NCBI GenBank assembly: GCA_029777335.1
Contig: JAKOSN010000221.1
Location: 45,022-109,021, forward strand
DNA from: Planctomycetota bacterium
Lineage (GTDB): Bacteria; Planctomycetota; Planctomycetia; Gemmatales; Gemmataceae
Length of the DNA: 64,000 nt
Direction: 5' to 3'
The stretch's first letter is position 1. Every line of letters begins with the position of its first letter. Of the stretch, positions 34,164-43,573 are shown piece by piece. The position numbers and the translations under genes are program-made. The notes beneath the pieces are model-generated. The model was not told the DNA's origin and did not search any database. It saw only the letters and a program-made list of their open reading frames with translations.

Positions 34164-34529
34164 ATGGAACCGTTTGCACAAACGCCAGCGCCGCCATACT
34201 ACGCCGTCGTGTTCACCTCGCAGCGCACGGCGTTCGATCCCGTCGGGTACGAGGCGATGGCAGAACGAATGGTGGAGCTGGCGCGCCTTCAACCCGGTTT
34301 TCTCGGGGTGGAGAGCGTGCGCGACGCTGATGGATTTGGAATCACAGTCTCGTACTGGGATAGCGAGGAGAACATTCAGCGCTGGCATGCACAGCTCGAC
34401 CATCGTTTGGCGCAACGCCGTGGACGTGCCGAGTGGTATGCGGCCTTTCACTTACGCGTCTGTCGGGTCGAGCGCGCCTATGGCCTCCTCAACGAAGCCA
34501 GCGTGCCGCGTCCAGGGCATGATAGGTGA
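34164..34529 (+). CDS. Antibiotic biosynthesis monooxygenase-type (ABM) protein
   Basis: A 121-residue dimeric alpha/beta-barrel-type protein: YYAVVFTSQRT, DPVGYEAMAERMVELARLQPGFLGVESVRDADGFGITVSYWDSEENIQRW. This is the ABM pattern seen in small haem-degrading or quinol-oxidising enzymes and in proteins of unknown role. The last 41 bases overlap the convergent hemB gene. The ATG at 34164 is chosen over TTG 34146 because the family core begins later. Confidence 0.8.
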   Translation: MEPFAQTPAPPYYAVVFTSQRTAFDPVGYEAMAERMVELARLQPGFLGVESVRDADGFGITVSYWDSEENIQRWHAQLDHRLAQRRGRAEWYAAFHLRVCRVERAYGLLNEASVPRPGHDR

Positions 34530-35499
34530 GGATCATATCGGCGCCCGCGCGTTTGATACTGGTGAGAATCTCCAGAGTTACTCGCCGTTCATCGATCCAG
34601 CCGTTGGCCGCTGCCGCCTTCACCATGGCAAATTCCCCACTCACGTTGTAGGCTGCCACCGGAACCGGAAAGCGGTCCTTGACACGGCGGATAATATCCA
34701 GATAAGAGAGAGCGGGTTTGACCATGATCAGGTCGGCCCCCTCCGCCAGGTCGAGCGCCACCTCCCGAAGAGCCTCGTCGCTATTGCCGGGATCCATCTG
34801 ATAGCTACTCCGATCGCCAAATTGCGGGGGCGACTCCGCGGCGTCCCGGAAGGGGCCGTAGAACCCCGACGCATACTTGGCGGCATAACTCAGGATCGGA
34901 AGCCACGCATAGCCCGCCGCATCCAGCCCCTGGCGAATGGCCTGCACCATGCCGTCGAGCATCCCGCTCGGCGCCACCATGTCGGCTCCGGCTCGCGCGT
35001 GGCTGACACATTGTGCCGCCAGCAGCGGCAAGGTTGCGTCGTTGTCCAGTTCGGTCCGTCCGCCCACCTCGCACAGGATGCCACAGTGACCGTGATCGGT
35101 GTATTCGCAGAAGCACTCATCGGTGATTAACAGGATGCGCTCGCCAAACGTTTTGCGCAGCACCCGCAACGCCTGTTGAACAATCCCCTCTTCTTCAAGT
35201 GCGCTCGAACCGCGCGCATCCTTGTATCCTGGAATGCCAAAAAGGATGAAAGCACACACGCCAAGGTCAACCGCCGCCCCCACCTCGTCCACCAGACGAT
35301 CCAGGCTCAACTGATAATTGCCCGGCATCGAAGCGATTTCGTTGCGAATGTTCTGCCCGGGTCGCACGAAGAGCGGGAGGATCAGATCGCGGACAGAAAG
35401 CTCGGTCTGGCGCACCAACTCGCGCACCAGCGGATGATGACGCAGGCGACGGGGACGGACGGTGGGAAAGCCGCGGGTCGTCAGAGGGAGATCGCTCAT
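34489..35499 (-). CDS. hemB: Porphobilinogen synthase (delta-aminolevulinate dehydratase) HemB
   Basis: A 336-residue enzyme that joins two 5-aminolevulinate molecules into porphobilinogen for haem. RPRRLRHHPLVRELVRQTELSV opens it. ECFCEYTDHGHCGIL near 130-145 has the three zinc-binding cysteines, so it is the zinc-dependent type. The Schiff-base lysines lie in LSYAAKYAS (near 205) and LIMVKPAL (near 259). It starts seven bases after the aminotransferase stop, so the two are cotranscribed. Confidence 0.97.
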   Translation of the reverse strand: MSDLPLTTRGFPTVRPRRLRHHPLVRELVRQTELSVRDLILPLFVRPGQNIRNEIASMPGNYQLSLDRLVDEVGAAVDLGVCAFILFGIPGYKDARGSSALEEEGIVQQALRVLRKTFGERILLITDECFCEYTDHGHCGILCEVGGRTELDNDATLPLLAAQCVSHARAGADMVAPSGMLDGMVQAIRQGLDAAGYAWLPILSYAAKYASGFYGPFRDAAESPPQFGDRSSYQMDPGNSDEALREVALDLAEGADLIMVKPALSYLDIIRRVKDRFPVPVAAYNVSGEFAMVKAAAANGWIDERRVTLEILTSIKRAGADMILTYHALDAARWLR

Positions 35500-35506
35500 G
35501 GTTGCC

Positions 35507-36691
35507 TCACGATGCCTGGCCGCGATAGAAGGCGTTGGCGGCTGCCACCCCAGCCCCTGGAGTGAGCGACGCCCCCAGACGCTGCAGACACTGCTCCAGG
35601 GCGCCCAGGAAGTGCAGAACCACCCCCGGCCGACTGTTGTAACCCATCAAGCCAATCCGCCAGGCTTTCCCCTTGAATTCGCCGAGTCCGCCGCCCACCT
35701 CGATGCCAAATTCATCGAGCAGCAGTTTGCGTCCGGCCAGGTCGTCCACGCCCTCGGGAATGCGGACGGCGTTCAATTGCGGCAACTGATTCCCCTCGGC
35801 GGCGGTGTAGCGCATCCCCAGCGCGGTCAACCCGGCCTTGAGCGCCAGGTGATTGCGCATATGCCTTGCCCAGCGGGTGTCCAGCCCTTCCTCCTGAACA
35901 ATCCGTAACCCCTCACGCAGGGCATAGATCATGGTGATCGGCGCCGTGTGATGATAGAGCCGCTCCGGCCCCCAGTATTTTTCGAGGATCGCGAGATCGA
36001 GATACCAGCTCTGCACCCTGGTTTTGCGAGCGCGCATCGCCTCGAGTGCCCGGTCGCTAAAACTCACCGGTGCCAGCCCCGGCGGACAGCCCAGCCCTTT
36101 CTGCGAGCAGCTATAGGCCGCATCGACCTGCCAGGCATCCAGGCACACCGGAACACATCCCAGCGACGTCACGGTGTCAATGACCAGGAGGGTGCCAAAC
36201 TCGTGACAGAGGGCGCCAAGCCCCTCCAGCGGTTGCCAGGCACCCGTGGAGGTCTCGGCGTGAACGATGCTGAGGACCTTGGGGCGCACGGTTGCAAGGA
36301 CTTCGCGGATCTGATTAAGATCAAAAACTTCGCCCCAGGGACGTTGCAACGCCGTCACGTCGGCCCCGGTACGGCCCGCTACCTCGATCATGCGCTGGCC
36401 AAAGAATCCCTTGGCACAGACGACAATCCGGTCGCCCGGTTCGAGCAGATTCACCAGGCAGGTTTCCATCCCTGCCATGCCTGTGGCGCTGATGGGGAAG
36501 GTGAGGCGATTGCTGGTCTGGAAGGTGGCGCGCAGCAGGTCCTGCGTTTCGTCCATGATCTGCAAAAACTGCGGATCGAGATGGCCCAGCAGAGGGGTGG
36601 TCATCGCGGTCAGCACGCGCGGGTGAGCATCGCTCGGACCAGGGCCAAGCAGAAGGCGGGGAGAGGGATTCAGTTGACCTATCGTGGACAC
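35507..36691 (-). CDS. Class V aminotransferase, alanine/serine-glyoxylate type
   Basis: A 394-residue PLP enzyme. LLLGPGPSDAHPRVLTAM and GHLDPQF open the family. SATGMAGMETCLVNLLEPGDRIVV and VHAETSTGAWQPLEGL follow, then IDTVTSLGCVPVCLDAWQVDAAYSCSQKGLGCPPGLA with the PLP-binding Lys. This is the alanine- or serine-glyoxylate aminotransferase branch, which uses glyoxylate as amino acceptor. The start is GTG with AAGGAG six bases upstream. It lies between an isochorismatase-type hydrolase and hemB. Confidence 0.9.
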   Translation of the reverse strand: MSTIGQLNPSPRLLLGPGPSDAHPRVLTAMTTPLLGHLDPQFLQIMDETQDLLRATFQTSNRLTFPISATGMAGMETCLVNLLEPGDRIVVCAKGFFGQRMIEVAGRTGADVTALQRPWGEVFDLNQIREVLATVRPKVLSIVHAETSTGAWQPLEGLGALCHEFGTLLVIDTVTSLGCVPVCLDAWQVDAAYSCSQKGLGCPPGLAPVSFSDRALEAMRARKTRVQSWYLDLAILEKYWGPERLYHHTAPITMIYALREGLRIVQEEGLDTRWARHMRNHLALKAGLTALGMRYTAAEGNQLPQLNAVRIPEGVDDLAGRKLLLDEFGIEVGGGLGEFKGKAWRIGLMGYNSRPGVVLHFLGALEQCLQRLGASLTPGAGVAAANAFYRGQAS

Positions 36692-36715
36692 GGCTTGCTC
36701 CTTCTGGGGGATGGG

Positions 36716-37285
36716 TCATGGCAGCGCCTGCATCCGTTGCTGCACGAGCAGGCTCACCTGTTTGAAGCGAGGATGGGCCGCCGTCGTCGTACACTCAAAA
36801 ACCACTCCCTCGCTGGTGGTGAGGATGGCCCCGGCCAGTTCCAGCCTGCGGAGGGCCGTCTCGTGATCGATTCGGTAGCGCGCGCTGATGGCATCGACCG
36901 GAAGATAGACACGAAAGTTGTGCGCCAGGAGATCCAGGGCGGTCTGCAACACACAAACATGGCTTTCAATGCCCGCGAGCACCACCTTGGGACGCGCCTC
37001 GCGATGGAGGGTCTCGACAATCGCGGGGATGGCGACACAGCTAAAGGCCACCTTGTCGGGGCGTTCGGGGAGGCGTTCGCGCAGTTCGGGAACCGTGCTT
37101 CCCAGCCCGCGCGGATACTGTTCGGTCGCCAGCACCGGCATCTCCAAAAGGCGGCAGGCATCGATGAGAAAGGCGATGTTGCGCACCACCCGGTCGGCAT
37201 CGAGGATGCGGGGAATCAGTTTTTCCTGTACATCGATCACCAGCAGAGCAGTATCGCTGGCGGATAGTTGTGTGGGATGGGGCAT
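36716..37285 (-). CDS. Isochorismatase-like cysteine hydrolase
   Basis: A 189-residue hydrolase. ALLVIDVQEKLIPRI carries the catalytic Asp and GIESHVCVLQTALDLL the nucleophilic Cys of the isochorismatase superfamily. The short size and TEQYPRGLGSTVPEL resemble nicotinamidase- and YcaC-like members rather than isochorismatase itself. Start at MPHPTQLS; a longer frame upstream is not family-like. It is the first gene of a three-gene minus operon. Substrate unknown. Confidence 0.85.
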   Translation of the reverse strand: MPHPTQLSASDTALLVIDVQEKLIPRILDADRVVRNIAFLIDACRLLEMPVLATEQYPRGLGSTVPELRERLPERPDKVAFSCVAIPAIVETLHREARPKVVLAGIESHVCVLQTALDLLAHNFRVYLPVDAISARYRIDHETALRRLELAGAILTTSEGVVFECTTTAAHPRFKQVSLLVQQRMQALP

Positions 37286-37674
37286 GACGCTCTCCTCGCC
37301 TGGGGACCGGCTGGTTCGGGCACGGAGGTTGGTAGCGACTGCTTTATGTGGCTGAGCGGTCTTTGACAAGGGATTGACCCGCGGGCGCCCGCGCGAGAAT
37401 TCCCCGATTTTTGGTCGCAATCCAGACGGCGCTGTGCTTAGATACAATCTGAACTCGAAACGCGTGACGGCTCAACGACGCGGGTTTTTCCGATTACCCC
37501 GTGGAAGGGGACTGTCGGAACTGGCGGGTGGCTTGTGTCTTTTGCGCCCCACGTGATATACTGGACAGAAGGAAGGTGTGATCCGAGTTGGCACACTTCC
37601 TGGTGGTCTCTGGCCTTATCGTCGGTGGCGGTCCCGTGTGACCCTTTCCTGTTCATCCAGCACCGGGCTGTTCC
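37286..37674 (+). other. Intergenic region between divergent genes
   Basis: This 389-base stretch has no plausible gene. It holds the extended -10 promoter at 37533-37562 for the FHA gene. For the minus-strand operon only a weak candidate was seen (TTGTCA with a poor -10). Confidence 0.5.
37533..37562 (+). promoter_or_regulatory. Extended -10 promoter of the FHA gene
   Basis: TTGTGT (37533-37538), an 18-base spacer and TGA-TATACT (TATACT at 37557-37562, TG at 37554-37555) form an extended -10 promoter. The leader would be about 105 bases. Confidence 0.45.
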
Positions 37675-38310
37675 ATGCCTGCGCAACTGCTAGCCCTGAC
37701 CGAAGGCCCAGATATCCTTCTGGATAAGCCCATTCTTCTCCTTGGGCGGCATCCTGAATGCGACATTCAGATTGACTCCAAAAAGATCTCGCGCCGTCAT
37801 TGCTGTATTGCCCAGGTGAATGATTATCTGGTGATCCGTGACCTGGGGAGCACCAATGGCATCCGTATCAATGGCACGCGCGTCCTGGAGGGACGTCTCT
37901 TCCCAGACGATGAGTTGACCATTGGCCATTCACGCTACAAGGTGAGCTGGAATAATCAGTTAGCGAGCGACGAACCTGCCTCGATGCGCGGCGCACGTGA
38001 GCCCAGTTCCCCGGTGGTGCCTCCGCTCGGCGCCGACGATGATCAGCTGCTCGAGTCGTGTGAAGAGCCCGTCCCGTTAAAGGAGAGCGGCGGCGCGAAG
38101 GTCCCCGTCGCTCCCCCCGTCGCCACCCGCCCGCCCGGCGCCGTCCCGATGATTCCCCTGGTGCCGGTCTTCGACGACGAGGACTCGGTCCCGGCGGCCC
38201 TTCCGGACGACCTCCGGATCCTCCCCGAGGATCTGCATCTTGCGCCGTTTAGCGATGCCAAACCGCCCTCTCACCCGGCCTCGTCCCCTTCTTCCGCCTC
38301 CAACCACTGA
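37675..38310 (+). CDS. FHA-domain protein
   Basis: A 211-residue protein. Residues about 18-90 are a forkhead-associated domain that binds phosphothreonine: LLLGRHPECDIQID, SKKISRRHCCI and RDLGSTNGIRINGTRVLEG supply the Arg, Ser-Arg-His and Asn of the binding site. The remainder is Pro- and acidic-rich and looks disordered. It may read out Ser/Thr kinase signalling such as that of the kinase at 11952, but no link is visible. Confidence 0.88.
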   Translation: MPAQLLALTEGPDILLDKPILLLGRHPECDIQIDSKKISRRHCCIAQVNDYLVIRDLGSTNGIRINGTRVLEGRLFPDDELTIGHSRYKVSWNNQLASDEPASMRGAREPSSPVVPPLGADDDQLLESCEEPVPLKESGGAKVPVAPPVATRPPGAVPMIPLVPVFDDEDSVPAALPDDLRILPEDLHLAPFSDAKPPSHPASSPSSASNH

Positions 38311-38438
38311 CCGGGTGGTGAGACTCCTCGGTCTCTCTGCTCTGATCGCAGCAGACATTCCCTTACAAAGCCTGCCCTGTGTGGCCACGCACCACCCTGA
38401 AAACGGAAAATGTTCGTGCTCTGCCCTGCAGGGATGGC

Positions 38439-38444
38439 TATAAT
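38439..38444 (+). promoter_or_regulatory. Possible -10 box before the DUF1549/DUF1553 gene
   Basis: A perfect TATAAT lies 140 bases before the ATG. No good -35 element is seen at the right distance, so this is a weak call. Confidence 0.25.
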
Positions 38445-38584
38445 CACATTCTTGAAGGTGCAGGAGTCCTGGTTCTGCCTGCTCCGCTGGTCGGTCGCTC
38501 TCCTGCCTGCCGGTCCATGCCGATTCGCCCGCCGCTGGACCTGTCCACCGCACAGTCACCTGACTGTTTTCTTGCTTTTTACCC

Positions 38585-41500
38585 ATGACAGCGAGTCGCA
38601 CCACGATGTTGACCCGGACTTGCCAAGTCGCTGTTGCGTCCCTCCCGCTGATGGGGCTGATCCTCTGCCTCGTCCCTGTCGAGGCCGCCGAGAAGCCCAC
38701 GCCTCGGCCCTCCGAGAAAATCTTCTCTCCCGCACAGATCGCCTTCTACGAGAAGGAAGTGCTCCCTCTGCTCAAGGCCCGTTGCCTGAAATGTCATGGT
38801 GAGGAGAAAACGCGGGGCGGGCTGCGACTGACGAGCCGAGAAGCGGTCCTCAAGGGAGGCGATCTCGGCCCGGCGGTTTCGCTCGACAAACCCGAGTCCA
38901 GCCGCTTGCTCCAGGCCATCCGGTACAAGGACGGGCTGGAGATGCCGCCGAGTGGAAAACTCGAGGTCAGAGAAATCGAACTGCTGACTCGTTGGGTCAG
39001 GGACGGTTTGCCCTGGACTCCGGGGAAAGGCGAGGTGATCGGCAAGGAACCCGAGGCAGGGAAGGTCACCCCCGAGTCGCGCAATTACTGGGCCTACCGC
39101 CCGCTGCAGCGTCCCGCAGTGCCCCCGGTCAAGAATAAAGCCTGGGTGCGCACCCCCGTGGATGCTTTCATCCTGGCCCGACTGGAAGCCAGGGGACTGA
39201 GCCCTGCTCCGCCAGCCGACCGCATCGCCCTGGTTCGCCGCGTGTATTACGACCTCCTTGGCCTGCCCCCCACGCCCGAGGAGGTTGATGCCTTTATCAA
39301 GGACACCGCGCCGGACGCCTACGAAAAGCTGCTCGATCGTTTGCTCGCATCGCCTCACTATGGCGAAAAGTGGGGACGCCACTGGCTCGACCTGGTGCGT
39401 TACGCCGAAACTCATGGCTACGAGCGCGATTCGGCCAAGCCCTTCGCCTGGCGCTTTCGGGACTATGTAATCGATTCGTTCAACAAGGACAAACCGTACG
39501 ACGTCTTTCTGCAGGAACAACTGGCCGGCGATGAACTCGATCAGGTGACCAGCGAAACGCTGATCGCCACTGGCTACTATCGCCTCGGCATCTGGGACGA
39601 CGAACCCGCCGATCGATTGCAGGCCCGGTACGATGTTCTCGATGGCATCGTCTCCACCACCAGCCAGGTGATGCTGGGGATGACCTTGAACTGCGCCCGC
39701 TGCCACGATCACAAGAAAGACCCTGTCCCGCAACGAGACTACTATCGGTTGCTGGCGTTCTTCCAGGACATCACCGAGATGAACGTGAAGAACACCCGCA
39801 AGATCAGCAACGATGCCGAGCGTACGGCGTTCACCCAGCAACAGCGCGAGCGGCAAAAACGCGAAGGGCAACTCTACCAGGAGATCTATCAACTGGAACA
39901 GAAACTTGCCCTGGGATTACAGAAGAGTGGAAAGGCACGGGTGCTGCCCACTTCCGATATTACAGATCTTACTTATCGCTTCTATCGCGACACCTGGGAA
40001 CAACTCCCCGAGTTCGACAACCTCAAGCCCGAGAGCGAAGGAGTGATCGCCAGCGGGCTGCTTTCGCTCGCCCCCGCCTCGCGCGAACAGGCAATCGGCC
40101 TGGTGTTCGAGGGCAAACTGAAGGTGCCCCAGGCGGGAGAGTACACCTTCGCGCTCGATAGCACCGAGGGCGTGCGGCTTCTGGTGGCGGGCAAGAAGGT
40201 CTTTGAGCGACCGGCAAAGGGGCGGCAAACGGGAGAGGCGCGCGTCGCGCTTGCCGCTGGATTGCTCCCCCTTCGGCTGGAGTATTTCAACACCGATCGC
40301 AAACCCGCGCTGCAGGTGGAATGGTCTGGACCGGGAATGGCCCGGCGTGCCCTCAGTAGCGAAAGGGGCCTGGGCGACCGCGTGCTCCTGCCCGATTCTC
40401 GACAGGAAGGCCGCCTGTGGCAGTACACCTTCAAGCAGCCGGCAGAGAACTGGATGCAGCCGGAATTCAAGAGCAGCGATTGGAAGCAAGGCCCCGGGGG
40501 CTTTGGCACGCGCGGAACTCCCGGCTCGGTGGTGCGCACAACCTGGCGAACGTCTGATATCTGGCTGCGACAATCCTTCCGTCTGGACCGACTCCCCAGC
40601 GCGGTGGCGCTCGATCTGCACCACGACGAGGATGCCGAGATTTATCTGAACGGGACGCTCGTGCATCGGGTAAGCCGGTTTGCGGTCCAGTATGCCCGTG
40701 TTTCGCTGGGTGCCGAGGCCTGCAAGGCACTGCGCAAGGGCGACAATGTTCTTGCCGTGCACTGCAAACAAACGGGCGGAGGCCAGTACATCGATGTGGG
40801 ACTGGTCGAGGACACCCCCAGGGTGGACCTCGCCAGCCTGATGCGGCTGCACGGTCCGGAGATCCTGGGGAAGGAGGCGGTCACTCGCTATCACGAACTC
40901 ACCGGGCAACTGGAAGAGATACGGAAGGTAAAACCACCGGAGGCAGGTCTGGAAGTCATGTGTGTCGAGGAGCGCGGACAGGCGCCGACCCATGTGCTGA
41001 TTCGTGGCAATCCAGGTTCTCCTGGAGAGCGCGTCGCCCCGGGTTTCCCGGAGGTGCTTGGCACCGGCGAGCCCGCGAAGATCCCCGAGCGCAAGCTACC
41101 CGGGTCTTCAGGCAAGCGCCGCGCTCTCGCCGCATGGATCACCAGTGAAAGCAATCCGCTGACCGCGCGTGTGATGGTCAATCGCCTGTGGCAGTATCAC
41201 TTTGGGCGCGGCATCGTCCCGAGTTCCAACGACTTTGGGAAACTCGGCGAGGCACCCACCCATCCGGAGTTGCTCGATTGGATGGCGGCCGAGTTCATGA
41301 AAGGCGGCTGGCGCATCAAGCGGATGCACAAACTGCTCATGCTCTCCAACGCCTACCAGATGTCGGCGCAGGGGAACGAGGCCGGGCTGAAAGCCGATCC
41401 GTCCAACAATCTGTTCTGGCGCTTTAACATGCGTCGCCTGACTGCCGAGGAAGTGCGTGATACCATCCTCCAGCTGAGTGGAACGTTAAATCTCAAGGCC

Positions 41501-41989
41501 GGCGGACCGAGCATTTATCCGCCGATCCCCAGGGAGGTTCTGGCAGGACAGTCGGTGCCGGGCAAGGGCTGGCACACCTCCCCCCCCGACGAGGCAGCTC
41601 GACGGAGCGTTTATGTTCACGTCAAGCGCTCGCTCCTGGTGCCGATTCTGGAGCATCACGACCAGGCAGATACCGACTCCAGTTGCCCGGTGCGTTACAC
41701 CACCACCGTGCCAACCCAGGCGCTGGGGATGATCAACGGCGAGTTCACCAATCAACAGGCCGGGTTCCTGGCGGCGCGGCTGCAGAAGGAAGCCCCGAAG
41801 GATCTGGCGGCTCAGGTCCAACGTGCCCTTCGCCTTGCCACCGGGCGTGTGCCGACCCAGGAGGAGGTCAAGAAGGATCTCGCCTTTATGAAGCAAATGG
41901 AGAGCAAGCACAAGCTCACCGAGCAAGAAGCGCTGAAGAAGTACTGTCTGCTAGTCCTGAATCTGAACGAACTGATCTATCTCGATTGA
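38585..41989 (+). CDS. Planctomycetal DUF1549/DUF1553 protein with cytochrome c-like and PA14 domains
   Basis: A 1134-residue exported protein with a signal peptide ending near VEAAEK. Domains in order: a planctomycete-type cytochrome c segment with a haem-binding CxxCH (LKARCLKCHGEEK near 67); DUF1549 from about 190 (VDAFILARLEARGLSPAPPADR, HWLDLVRYAETHGYERD); a PA14-like carbohydrate-binding insertion near 500-590 (VFEGKLKVPQAGEYTFALDS); a galactose-binding-like segment near 650-740; and DUF1553 from about 845 (NPLTARVMVNRLWQYHFGRGIV). Its gene ends 19 bases before the DUF1501 gene, the usual partner. ATG 38606 is an alternative start; neither has a clear ribosome binding site. The pair is thought to act in exported polysaccharide handling, without proof. 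Confidence 0.92.
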   Translation: MTASRTTMLTRTCQVAVASLPLMGLILCLVPVEAAEKPTPRPSEKIFSPAQIAFYEKEVLPLLKARCLKCHGEEKTRGGLRLTSREAVLKGGDLGPAVSLDKPESSRLLQAIRYKDGLEMPPSGKLEVREIELLTRWVRDGLPWTPGKGEVIGKEPEAGKVTPESRNYWAYRPLQRPAVPPVKNKAWVRTPVDAFILARLEARGLSPAPPADRIALVRRVYYDLLGLPPTPEEVDAFIKDTAPDAYEKLLDRLLASPHYGEKWGRHWLDLVRYAETHGYERDSAKPFAWRFRDYVIDSFNKDKPYDVFLQEQLAGDELDQVTSETLIATGYYRLGIWDDEPADRLQARYDVLDGIVSTTSQVMLGMTLNCARCHDHKKDPVPQRDYYRLLAFFQDITEMNVKNTRKISNDAERTAFTQQQRERQKREGQLYQEIYQLEQKLALGLQKSGKARVLPTSDITDLTYRFYRDTWEQLPEFDNLKPESEGVIASGLLSLAPASREQAIGLVFEGKLKVPQAGEYTFALDSTEGVRLLVAGKKVFERPAKGRQTGEARVALAAGLLPLRLEYFNTDRKPALQVEWSGPGMARRALSSERGLGDRVLLPDSRQEGRLWQYTFKQPAENWMQPEFKSSDWKQGPGGFGTRGTPGSVVRTTWRTSDIWLRQSFRLDRLPSAVALDLHHDEDAEIYLNGTLVHRVSRFAVQYARVSLGAEACKALRKGDNVLAVHCKQTGGGQYIDVGLVEDTPRVDLASLMRLHGPEILGKEAVTRYHELTGQLEEIRKVKPPEAGLEVMCVEERGQAPTHVLIRGNPGSPGERVAPGFPEVLGTGEPAKIPERKLPGSSGKRRALAAWITSESNPLTARVMVNRLWQYHFGRGIVPSSNDFGKLGEAPTHPELLDWMAAEFMKGGWRIKRMHKLLMLSNAYQMSAQGNEAGLKADPSNNLFWRFNMRRLTAEEVRDTILQLSGTLNLKAGGPSIYPPIPREVLAGQSVPGKGWHTSPPDEAARRSVYVHVKRSLLVPILEHHDQADTDSSCPVRYTTTVPTQALGMINGEFTNQQAGFLAARLQKEAPKDLAAQVQRALRLATGRVPTQEEVKKDLAFMKQMESKHKLTEQEALKKYCLLVLNLNELIYLD

Positions 41990-42008
41990 CCTCCCACGGG
42001 GACGAGCG

Positions 42009-43478
42009 ATGAGTGAGACCCGAGCGACACGACAGTTCTGCGGACGAACGCGCCGCGAGTTCCTGTGGCAAACCGGAGGCGGATTCACCGGCCTGGCACT
42101 GACTGGGTTGCTGGGCGACACCTTCTTTGCGCAGCAAACCGTGGCAGCCGATGGGGTGACCCGCTTTGTGAATCCCCTGGCGCCCAAGAAACCCCACTTC
42201 GAGGCGAAGGCGAAGAGCGTTATCTTCCTCTTCATGTATGGTGGACCGAGTCATGTGGATACCTTCGATTACAAGCCGAAACTCTATCCGCTCGATGGCA
42301 AGACGATCCAGGTGAAGACCTTTGGCCGAGGCGGACATCGCAACCAGGGGCGCGTGGTGGGGCCGAAGTGGAAGTTCAAGCAGTACGGCCAGTGTGGCAA
42401 GTGGGTTTCTGATCTCTTTCCCCACCTGGCCACCTGTGTGGACGACATGGCGTTCATTCACTCGATGTACGCCGAGTCGCCCATTCATGGCTCGGCCATG
42501 CTGATGATGAACTCGGGACGCATCCTGAGCGGGCATCCCTGTCTGGGTTCATGGGTGAACTATGGGCTGGGAAGCGTCAACGAGGATCTGCCGGGATTTG
42601 TGGTGATGCTCGACAAGACGGGTGGCCCGATCAGCGGACCCAAGAACTGGTCGAGCGGATACATGCCCGCAGCCTATCAGGGAGTGGTCATTCGCGCCAG
42701 TGGTACGCCCATCCACAACCTGGAACTCCCCCCCGGAACCACCCGCGAAGCGCAGCGCGATCTCCTGGATCGGTTGCGCCAGAAGAACGAGGAACATCTG
42801 GCCCGCCGGAGCGATAATAGCGAGCTTTCTGCCCGCATAGCCAGCTATGAACTGGCGTTCAAGATGCAGCAACATGCTCCGGAGGCAGTCGATTTCGCGC
42901 AAGAGAGCGCCAAGACTCTGGAACTCTACGGGATCGATCAGCCGCGCACGCGCGATTTTGGGCAAAAATGTCTGCTGGCGCGGCGCCTGGTCGAGCGGGG
43001 AGTCCGCTTTATCCAGATCTACTCGGGCGGAGCGCACAACGATGACAACTGGGACGCCCACTCCGACATGGTCAAGAATCACAGCAAACACGCCGGCAAC
43101 ACCGATCAACCAATCGCGGGCTTGCTCAAGGATCTGAAGCAACGCGGACTGCTGGATTCGACGCTGGTGGTCTGGGGGGGCGAATTTGGCCGGCAGCCGA
43201 CCGCCGAGTATGCTCAGGGTACAGGCCGCGACCACAACGCTTACGGCTTTACCATGTGGCTGGCCGGAGGCGGGCTCAAGGGTGGGGTGAGCGTGGGCGA
43301 AACCGATGAACTCGGCAGTGCTGCTGTGGTCGATCGCTTCCACGTCAAGCATCTGCACGCCACCATTCTCCACCAACTCGGCCTCGAACCGAACAAGTTA
43401 GCTTATTTCTACGGGGGGCTGGATCAGAAGCTGGTGGGTGTCGAAGGCGCGGAGCCCATCAAGAAGCTGATTGGTTAA
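42009..43478 (+). CDS. Tat-exported DUF1501 protein
   Basis: A 489-residue protein with a twin-arginine leader (RTRREFLWQTGGGFTGLALTGLL). The body is the DUF1501 alkaline-phosphatase-like fold: KSVIFLFMYGGPSHVDTFDYKPKL, FIHSMYAESPIHGSAMLMMNSG, VVWGGEFGRQPTAEY and GRDHNAYGFTMWLAGGGLKGG. The gene is directly downstream of its DUF1549/DUF1553 partner, as in nearly all Planctomycetes. Metal-dependent hydrolysis, possibly of sulfate or phosphate esters, is suggested by the fold only. Confidence 0.93.
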   Translation: MSETRATRQFCGRTRREFLWQTGGGFTGLALTGLLGDTFFAQQTVAADGVTRFVNPLAPKKPHFEAKAKSVIFLFMYGGPSHVDTFDYKPKLYPLDGKTIQVKTFGRGGHRNQGRVVGPKWKFKQYGQCGKWVSDLFPHLATCVDDMAFIHSMYAESPIHGSAMLMMNSGRILSGHPCLGSWVNYGLGSVNEDLPGFVVMLDKTGGPISGPKNWSSGYMPAAYQGVVIRASGTPIHNLELPPGTTREAQRDLLDRLRQKNEEHLARRSDNSELSARIASYELAFKMQQHAPEAVDFAQESAKTLELYGIDQPRTRDFGQKCLLARRLVERGVRFIQIYSGGAHNDDNWDAHSDMVKNHSKHAGNTDQPIAGLLKDLKQRGLLDSTLVVWGGEFGRQPTAEYAQGTGRDHNAYGFTMWLAGGGLKGGVSVGETDELGSAAVVDRFHVKHLHATILHQLGLEPNKLAYFYGGLDQKLVGVEGAEPIKKLIG

Positions 43479-43495
43479 TGTTCCCCGGTTGATTT

Positions 43496-43523
43496 GCTCG
43501 CATCGGTGAAGAGTGATGCGAGC
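43496..43523 (+). terminator. Hairpin after the DUF1501 gene
   Basis: A perfect 9-bp stem, GCTCGCATC (43496-43504) and GATGCGAGC (43515-43523), with a 10-base loop, lies 17 bases after the stop. No T-run. Confidence 0.45.
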
Positions 43524-43573
43524 GACGTGGTTGCGGTCAAGCGAATCTCTTCCTCTCCCTTGAAAGGTGCATC

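Noticed and set aside
35948..37267. A 439-codon open frame on the plus strand
   Set aside because: Spans the antisense of an aminotransferase and an isochorismatase-type gene, both well supported.
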